Assembly: GCA_019422525.1 (NCBI GenBank)
Contig: JAHZDE010000011.1
Location: forward strand, 1-64,000
Direction of reading: 5' to 3'
DNA length: 64,000 nucleotides
Source of the DNA: Clostridiales bacterium
GTDB taxonomy: Bacteria; Bacillota; Clostridia; Oscillospirales; Acutalibacteraceae
Numbering within the stretch: position 1 is the stretch's first letter; the number at the start of each line of letters is the position of its first letter. The notes beneath the pieces were generated by a model. That model ran no database searches. It saw nothing but the letters and a program-made list of their open reading frames with translations, and had not been told where the DNA came from. Below, one piece after another: positions 58,559 through 64,000 of the stretch. A program made the translations under genes and the position numbers.

Positions 58559-59605
58559 TTACATCCGCATCACAAAAGCCGGGGCTTCTTCTGAAACTCC
58601 GGCCTGCTCTGCCAGTTCTATGATGGGTTCCTGCGGCGCGGCTTCCATGGCCCGCTCCCGCTGCTCCTTTTCTTTTTTCTGCCTTAACCGTTCTTTCTGC
58701 GCCTCGGCCTGCGCCGGGTCACGCCATGCGATACAGCCGGGAAGATTGGCCAGCAGGTGCTGGCGGGCGGTGGCGAATTCATCGCCGTTCAGTCCCAGCC
58801 GCAGCAGCCAGGTGCGGAAGGTATACTTCTCATTGGTGGTCTGGGTTTTCCTCCGGCTGGCACAGCTCTGGTTCAATGCCTGCGCCCCAATGGCCAGACA
58901 GAACTGGATATACGCCTTGATTTTCCCGGCGTGGAGCGTCCCATTGAACAGGCGGAACTCCACCGTGCCTTTCTGAAACACGCTGTGCAGATTCAGGCAG
59001 TGGTAGCGGCTGTCATCATAATGGGTGTGCCTGCGGCTGTCGCCGTCATACCAGATCCGTTCCACGTCCTGCATGGAGCGGGGCCTGCGTCTGTTGAGTT
59101 CTTCCAGGAAACGCTGTTCCACGGGCTGGCACCAGCGATGCTGGCGGGCAACGGAAACGCCAAGGGCCTTATAAATCAAGTCCTCTTTGGAAGCCATGAT
59201 ATTGGTGATGTTACGAAGTGTCCGGGCATCGAACGGAGACGCGTCAATATGCACATGGATGCCGCAGCTCCCATTGGTGATGGCTCCATTCTCCTTTAGT
59301 TTGCGGATCATCTCCTGGATGGGAATGATGTCCTCATACCGGCAGATTGGGCTGACCATCTCGGTCCGGTATTCTGCGCTGGCAGGCACTCTTTCACCTC
59401 CGTCCTTCCGTTGGGCATCGATGCTGGCGTCACTCATAAACTTCCACTGCCGCCCCCAATTGTCCAATGCCGCATAGGCGCTATACCCAGAGCCGATGTA
59501 CTGCGACGAGGTACCAAAATAGGCGGCGCACACCTGGGCGGCCTTCTCACGGGTGATACCGGTCATCTCAATCTCGATGCCGAACCGCTGTTCTTTCATG
59601 TCCAT
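58559..59605 (-). CDS. Amidoligase family protein
   Basis: 348 residues. RFGIEIEMTGITREKA, GSCGIHVHID and GTVEFRLFNGT are motifs of the amidoligase family related to glutamine synthetase/COOH-NH2 ligases. It should form an amide bond using ATP. The ATG at 59605 is nine bases after GGAGG. It is adjacent to the GGCT-like gene. The target, peptide or cell-wall component, is unknown. Confidence 0.88.
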   Translation of the reverse strand: MDMKEQRFGIEIEMTGITREKAAQVCAAYFGTSSQYIGSGYSAYAALDNWGRQWKFMSDASIDAQRKDGGERVPASAEYRTEMVSPICRYEDIIPIQEMIRKLKENGAITNGSCGIHVHIDASPFDARTLRNITNIMASKEDLIYKALGVSVARQHRWCQPVEQRFLEELNRRRPRSMQDVERIWYDGDSRRHTHYDDSRYHCLNLHSVFQKGTVEFRLFNGTLHAGKIKAYIQFCLAIGAQALNQSCASRRKTQTTNEKYTFRTWLLRLGLNGDEFATARQHLLANLPGCIAWRDPAQAEAQKERLRQKKEKEQRERAMEAAPQEPIIELAEQAGVSEEAPAFVMRM

Positions 59606-59622
59606 GTGCATTCACCTCCCGC

Positions 59623-61452
59623 TTAACGCCCGCCTGCTTTCCCGAACAGCCTCGCCTTATGCTCCGGGGCGTTCACCATCAGGTTGTACCGCTCATTGCC
59701 GCATTTGTAGAGGCACACGCCCCGCTGGGGGTAACGGATCAGGTTGTATTCGCTGTCCTCCAGCTGCAGGGTGTCCGTATAAAACCTGGCGTCGATGCTG
59801 CCCGCATTGAACAGAAACTGGTGGGTGGGGATGGAGAACAGGGGCTTTGTGTACTCCCGGACGCCGTCCAGGTTGAAATCCTCCAGGTTCTGGCTGGCGA
59901 TAATGACCGCCGAGTCCTTCTTACGGACACGCTTCATGAAGTTGCGTACATACTCCACAGCCGTCAGATTGGAAAGGAACAGGTAAAATTCATCCAGGCT
60001 GGCAACGGTGTTCCCCCCGGTCAAAAGCTCATCCGACATGAAAGAAAGCACGTTGAACAGCAGGGCGTTCTTTAAGCTCCTGCTGGCCTGCAGCAATCCC
60101 TTTACACCGAATGTCACGAAGCTGGAATCCGTGATATTGGTATGCCCGTTGAAGAACTTGCTCTCCGCGCCCACACACATGGAGTTTAAGCCCAGCAGGA
60201 TGCTCTGGAGCATTTCGGCGGTGTAGAGCTGCCGCCTGCTCCCGTCAAAGCCCTTATACTCCACTTCGATAAAGGCGTAAAGGTCGGACAGAATGGGGTA
60301 ATCCTCCGGTCCCAGACGTTCAAAGTCACACTGGTCATGGAGTCCCCACTTGGCATACAGCTTCTGGAGCATGATCTCAATCACGTCGATTTCCCGGTCG
60401 GTAAAGTCCTTATAGGTACGGAAAAAATCTTTCAGAAAGCTGATGTGCTGGGAGAGCCGGGAACGGATGCGGAAGGTCTGGGGCGCATCCAGATCCTCCG
60501 GGCCGCCGCTGTCGTCCCACGTTTTCGGTTCCAGCGGGTTGATGAGATATTCTCCGCTCATCAGGTCAATAAAACAGCCGCCAAGGTTATTGGTCAGATC
60601 TTCGTATTCCATTTCCGGGTCGAGGGCGCACACCTTCATGCCGGATTCCCGCAGGTTGGTCAGCAGGAGCTTGAGCAGGTAGCTCTTGCCCTGCCCGCTG
60701 TTGCCAAGGATCAGGATGTTGGCGTTGGTCTTGTCATCAGCGCGGCGGTTAAAATCCACCAGCACGTTGCTGCCAAACTTATCCCGCCCGATGTAAAAGC
60801 CCTGCGGGTCGGTCTTGCCGGAGTAGTTGAAGGGGTACAGGTTCGCCACGCTGCTGGCAGGCAGGACACGCTCGAACTGATCCCGGAACAGGTTCCAGCC
60901 CGTGGGCATCACGCACTGGAAGCCCTGCTGCTGGCGGAGCATGAGACGGTCCACATTTAACTTGGAGCGGATCAGCTCGGTCAGCACCTCGGTCTGTAAC
61001 AGTTTTAACTGGTCGATGTCGTGGGCGCACAGCTCCAGATAGACCGCCGCATGGAGCAACGGCTCCCGGTTCCGGTGCATCTGTGCCACAATGGTGGTCA
61101 CGTCCTGCAGGTTGCTCTCCGCCAGCACCGTCTGCTGCAGGTCATTGGTATTGCTCCGGTCCATACGGTTTTTGTTGGCGGCATTGCTGATGATTTTCCG
61201 TTCCTCCACCGGGGTCACATGGCGGGTATAGATCCGCAGGGTGACGCCGTCCTTTTCGCCCAGGTGGGACAGGATGGCCTGCTCATCGGTGGCGGTCGGG
61301 TACTCTCTGAGTGCCCACACACAGCGGTAGGTGTTGCCGCAGATGAAGTGGTCGGTTTCAAATTTAATCACGGAGGGTGCAATCATATCCAGAAACTCCT
61401 GAATACGCACATCCTCCACTGGCGCCTGTGCGGCGATTTTTGTTCGCTTCAA
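59623..61452 (-). CDS. VirB4/TraE-type conjugation ATPase
   Basis: 609 residues. Walker A GNSGQGKSYLLKLLL, Walker B with SLDEFYLFL, and SQNLEDF motif. Start is the TTG at 61452 with AGGAGG seven bases upstream; the longer frame has no RBS. It powers the type IV secretion channel. It adjoins the PrgI and other transfer genes, separated from them by the Fic gene. Confidence 0.95.
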   Translation of the reverse strand: MKRTKIAAQAPVEDVRIQEFLDMIAPSVIKFETDHFICGNTYRCVWALREYPTATDEQAILSHLGEKDGVTLRIYTRHVTPVEERKIISNAANKNRMDRSNTNDLQQTVLAESNLQDVTTIVAQMHRNREPLLHAAVYLELCAHDIDQLKLLQTEVLTELIRSKLNVDRLMLRQQQGFQCVMPTGWNLFRDQFERVLPASSVANLYPFNYSGKTDPQGFYIGRDKFGSNVLVDFNRRADDKTNANILILGNSGQGKSYLLKLLLTNLRESGMKVCALDPEMEYEDLTNNLGGCFIDLMSGEYLINPLEPKTWDDSGGPEDLDAPQTFRIRSRLSQHISFLKDFFRTYKDFTDREIDVIEIMLQKLYAKWGLHDQCDFERLGPEDYPILSDLYAFIEVEYKGFDGSRRQLYTAEMLQSILLGLNSMCVGAESKFFNGHTNITDSSFVTFGVKGLLQASRSLKNALLFNVLSFMSDELLTGGNTVASLDEFYLFLSNLTAVEYVRNFMKRVRKKDSAVIIASQNLEDFNLDGVREYTKPLFSIPTHQFLFNAGSIDARFYTDTLQLEDSEYNLIRYPQRGVCLYKCGNERYNLMVNAPEHKARLFGKAGGR

Positions 61453-61537
61453 TGGGTAACCTCCTTTGATTTTTGGCAGAAAGAAAGCGCCGGACACATT
61501 TCTGCATCCGACGCATTGCCGTTTTCTTTTTTCTGTT

Positions 61538-62314
61538 TTATTTTAATTCCATGCCGGCCGGTCCCTGTCCCGGCTTGGGAAACGGGATTTGAAACAGGCG
61601 CAGGATTTCCTTTTGGGATTCCAGTTCCCGCTCCGCGATAAACTCTATAAAATCATGGCTGTCCCGGTGCGCCCGTTCCAGCAGGGAGATGTAATCCATG
61701 CGCAGAACCGGCGGAATCACAGCCGGAAGGTAGCCGTCCTGTATCAGCGCCAGGTTCATCAGCAGGCGGGCCACCCTGCCGTTGCCGTCTTTGAAGGGAT
61801 GGATAAACACGAAACGCTTATGAAGCTCGGCGGCAAATTCCACCGGATGGAGTTTGTCTCGCTCCTGCGCCGCCCATTCAAACAGGCGGTTCATTTCACG
61901 CTCCAATTTCTCCGGAGCCGTGGTCGGATAGTGGGAGCCGGTAATGATCACTTTCATATCCCGGTACCGCCCCGCATACTCCGGCTCGATGTTCCGGTAG
62001 AACAGCTCGTGCATGCCCAGAACCGCCAGCTCATCAATGCGGCGGCTCCCCAGCAGGGAGAACATGAAATCGTAGGCTCTCGCGTGATCCACCGCCTCCA
62101 GCATATCCCGCAGCGGCCTCCCGCCCACAGTCAGGCCGTCCTCCAAAAGCACCTTTGTCTCACTCTCCGTCAGGGAGTTCCCCTCCAGCGCGTTGGACGT
62201 CCACGTCAGCCCAATCCGGTAATAGTCCTTTATCTGTTCCAGCATTTCGCCCTGCAGCGGGCGTAAAGCGTTGATTTCCGTTTGAAAGCAGTCCACCTTC
62301 TCTAACACATCCAC
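61538..62314 (-). CDS. Fic-domain protein
   Basis: 258 residues. Catalytic motif HPFKDGNGRVAR is complete. The N-terminal TSNALEGN matches the inhibitory (S/T)xxxE(G/N) motif, making it a class II, self-inhibited Fic protein. Fic enzymes usually AMPylate target proteins. GTG start. It lies within the transfer operon and has its own extended -10 promoter, so it may be a passenger modulator or toxin. Confidence 0.92.
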   Translation of the reverse strand: MDVLEKVDCFQTEINALRPLQGEMLEQIKDYYRIGLTWTSNALEGNSLTESETKVLLEDGLTVGGRPLRDMLEAVDHARAYDFMFSLLGSRRIDELAVLGMHELFYRNIEPEYAGRYRDMKVIITGSHYPTTAPEKLEREMNRLFEWAAQERDKLHPVEFAAELHKRFVFIHPFKDGNGRVARLLMNLALIQDGYLPAVIPPVLRMDYISLLERAHRDSHDFIEFIAERELESQKEILRLFQIPFPKPGQGPAGMELK

Positions 62315-62384
62315 AGCGTCACCATCCTCTCGATTTGCTTCTTAAAGTATACCATGGCTCGAAAGCACCTCGCCAAGTGTTCAC

Positions 62385-62393
62385 ATTATACCA
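62385..62393 (-). promoter_or_regulatory. Extended -10 promoter upstream of the Fic gene
   Basis: Minus strand TGGTATAAT, an extended -10 box about 70 bases upstream of the Fic start. The -35 region is weak. Confidence 0.5.
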
Positions 62394-62461
62394 CATCGGA
62401 GCGAAAAAAAGTAGGGCTTTCAGCGGCAGGATATCCATTCCGTTAATCGTTAATCTTCCCA

Positions 62462-63070
62462 TTAATCCTCCGAGATGATCCACCGCTCCCCATCGAAGTC
62501 CTCAAACTTCTCCGTGGTCACATTCTGCTCATAATACACAGCCAGAATGCGCTTGATATCCTCCCGGTCGGCCCGTTTTACGGAAAATCCCTGTTCCTTG
62601 AGGGACTTTTCGATACGGGAAAGGTAGGGGAACACCTCAGACTCCTTTTCGTCCTTCAGGCGGATGAGAATCAGGAATTCGCGGGCGGTCGCCATCTGCA
62701 CCTGTATCCGGTCAAGGTGGGTCTGGTCTTTTTCAAGGAGCTTTCGCACCACCGGGTTATCCTCCTTATCCATGCGGGAGCGCAAAAACCGCTTGTTGTC
62801 CTCGAAGCTCTCCCGGCTGTTTAAGCACAGCATCTCGATTTCCGCCACACCCTTCAGCACCGTCATCAGGGCATAGATCCTTGCCCCCACGCTGGCCTCG
62901 GACAGTACCGAGATGTTGGAGGGCTTGACGATAAAATACACCAGTTCCCCCTGTCCGTGGGTGACGAGGCTGTATTCTGTCACCGCCCTCGCCCCGATGA
63001 GCTGGCGGGTGGAGGCTTTCTCACGGGCCTTGTTCTTTTCTGCTTTATTTTTTTCCGCTTTTTTGCTCAT
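62462..63070 (-). CDS. Conserved conjugation protein of the PrgI-VirB4 region
   Basis: 202 residues. A lysine-rich N-terminus (KKAEKNKAEKNKAREKAS) and a body with LVYFIVKPSNISVLSEASVG, the kind of domain seen between PrgI and VirB4 in gut ICEs and resembling the VirB4 N-terminal region. Its ATG overlaps the TGA of the PrgI gene. Probably a T4SS component. Confidence 0.75.
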   Translation of the reverse strand: MSKKAEKNKAEKNKAREKASTRQLIGARAVTEYSLVTHGQGELVYFIVKPSNISVLSEASVGARIYALMTVLKGVAEIEMLCLNSRESFEDNKRFLRSRMDKEDNPVVRKLLEKDQTHLDRIQVQMATAREFLILIRLKDEKESEVFPYLSRIEKSLKEQGFSVKRADREDIKRILAVYYEQNVTTEKFEDFDGERWIISED

Positions 63071-63330
63071 CGCGTCATCCTCCATTCGTAGAACTGCTGG
63101 CGGGTGAAAAAGAACCCGCAGGCATATTTGATAAAGTCCAGAATGCTGGTGTCCTCAAAGCGGATTGTCAGAAAGGCAAACAGCGCCGTCAGGACAATGG
63201 GCGGGAGGAATCCCGCCTGCGTCAGTGCCAGAATCGAAATCACCCCACACACGCCGATGATGCCGATATCCTTGAGCTGCCAGAGCCACAGGGTAGCTTT
63301 GGACTTTAAATTGTCAGGGTAAATATACAC
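63067..63330 (-). CDS. PrgI/VirB3-like membrane protein
   Basis: 87 residues. The YIYPDNLKSKATLWLW start and two adjacent membrane segments (IGIIGVCGVISILALTQA; PIVLTALFAFLTI) are typical of PrgI family proteins, which act as VirB3-like channel parts. GTG start with GGAGGTGA upstream. Confidence 0.9.
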   Translation of the reverse strand: MYIYPDNLKSKATLWLWQLKDIGIIGVCGVISILALTQAGFLPPIVLTALFAFLTIRFEDTSILDFIKYACGFFFTRQQFYEWRMTR

Positions 63331-63394
63331 AAATGCTCACCTCCAAAGAGAAACCGCCGGACTTCCAGCGCCTCGGCGGTTTCATGATAACCGG

Positions 63395-63715
63395 TTATTT
63401 CTGCTCATCTTCCTTTCCGGCATGAGCCGTTTCCGCTTCTGCCAGCGCCTGTTCAATCAGGCTGACCACAAAATCTTTCTGGCTCAGACCCTGTTTTTTC
63501 AGATGCTCCTTGAGCCGTCCGAACAGTTCCTCCGATACCTGGAACGCCAGTGTCCTTGTCTTTCCATCCATCGCCTTTCCTCCCATCTCAAAATGTTCCT
63601 TCAGTACCATTTCCACATACTGCGGCAGTGTCAGCTCCAGTCTTTCCTGCTCTGTCCGTACCTGCATATGCAGGGATTCCGGAATCATGGCACAGAGATT
63701 TTTTCGTTTTTCCAC
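63395..63715 (-). CDS. RHH-like small protein
   Basis: 106 residues. Two ribbon-helix-helix-like segments: MIPESLHMQVRTEQERLELT and TLAFQVSEELFGRLKEHLKK. The GTG at 63715 has AAAGGAG eight bases upstream. Possibly a regulator of the transfer operon. Confidence 0.7.
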   Translation of the reverse strand: MEKRKNLCAMIPESLHMQVRTEQERLELTLPQYVEMVLKEHFEMGGKAMDGKTRTLAFQVSEELFGRLKEHLKKQGLSQKDFVVSLIEQALAEAETAHAGKEDEQK

Positions 63716-63845
63716 GCGGCATACTCCTTTCGCTGATTTTTTACAAGCCAAGTATATCGGCACCGGCAGGAAAAAGCTATGACGATACCCAACAAGGATT
63801 TCTGCCAAGGTAAAGCAGATGTACCAATGTTATAGAAAAATCAGG

Positions 63846-64000
63846 CTATTCCCCCCTGATTTTGCGTAAAAAATAAGCAATGCCACGCAGGACGAAGTCC
63901 ACGCATGGGATTGCCACGCTGTTGCCCAGCGCCTTATAGCGGGCGCTGTCCGATGCGCCGGGGATGTCTGTCCAGCCATCGGGCAATCCCTGGAGCCGCT
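63846..64000 (-). CDS. DNA (cytosine-5) methyltransferase, C-terminal part
   Basis: About 50 C-terminal residues are visible: QGLPDGW, YKALGNSVAIPCV and the terminal helix. LGNSVAIP is the conserved motif X region of C5-cytosine methyltransferases. The rest lies beyond the window. ICE-borne methyltransferases can protect incoming DNA from host restriction. Confidence 0.88.
   Translation of the reverse strand, partial: RLQGLPDGWTDIPGASDSARYKALGNSVAIPCVDFVLRGIAYFLRKIRGE

Larger units (their letters stand above)
3780..64000. mobile_element. Putative Tn1549-like integrative and conjugative element with large cargo (right end outside window)
   Basis: Serine recombinases, a PemK-like protein and a sigma-like factor lie at 4.8-12.8 kb; VirD4, relaxase, VirB4, PrgI and NlpC genes lie at 47-64 kb. 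All are typical of the Tn1549/gut-Firmicute ICE family and point the same way. The 12.9-46.7 kb between them holds non-mobility genes in the position where Tn1549 carries vanB. That all of this is one element is inference; two separate elements flanking chromosomal DNA remain possible. The left boundary is uncertain (rlmD-like scar near 3780, or just left of the recombinase terminator near 4780). Confidence 0.6.

Overview
The window looks like part of a gut-type anaerobic Firmicute genome, most likely a Lachnospiraceae or related Clostridia member. Shine-Dalgarno sequences are strong GGAGG types, there are PTS, ETF and acyl-CoA dehydrogenase genes, a Clostridia-type sigma-54, and a Tn1549-like conjugative module with serine recombinases. 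No rRNA, tRNA or CRISPR array was seen. Nearly all genes are on the minus strand.

Layout. (1) 0-4.7 kb: AT-rich accessory DNA with a RhuM-family protein flanked by a 14-bp direct repeat, a half-helicase fused to two nuclease-like domains, a short fragment resembling the 3' end of rlmD (a known integration target), and a possible nuclease-like protein. (2) 4.8-12.8 kb: the recombination end of an integrative and conjugative element (ICE). It holds two complete large serine recombinases, a recombinase lacking the catalytic domain, a resolvase domain without its catalytic serine, a PemK/MazF-like protein, a sigma-like factor and an orphan response regulator. (3) 12.9-24.3 kb: an 11- to 12-gene redox cargo (flavodoxins, aldo-keto reductases, SDR, an ADH-fold protein, a UvrA paralogue and others) divergent from a LysR regulator. 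(4) 24.4-46.7 kb: a second cargo with its own sigma-54 circuit. It contains rpoN, a bacterial enhancer-binding protein, two -24/-12 promoters and inverted-repeat activator sites. The main promoter precedes a 12-gene array from etfB to a phospho-beta-glucosidase: ETF, acyl-CoA dehydrogenase, hydratase, CoA-transferase, transporters, dehydrogenases, a metal-dependent hydrolase, a beta-glucoside PTS and GH1. The second promoter precedes another CoA-transferase and an esterase. (5) 46.9-64 kb: the conjugation module, including VirD4, a toprim protein, a MobP-type relaxase with Sel1 repeats, NlpC/P60, an amidoligase/gamma-glutamylcyclotransferase pair, VirB4, Fic, PrgI and a DNA methyltransferase cut by the window edge.

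How it fits. The recombination and transfer modules are halves of a familiar Tn1549-like layout, and the 34 kb between them sits where such elements carry cargo (vanB in Tn1549). I therefore read 4.7-64 kb as one ICE, but the right end is outside the window, so this is inference. The most interesting system is the sigma-54-controlled cargo. Its gene content suggests uptake of a beta-glucoside or organic acid, release of a carboxylic aglycone, CoA activation and ETF-linked reduction or beta-oxidation-like conversion. The actual substrate cannot be read from the sequence.
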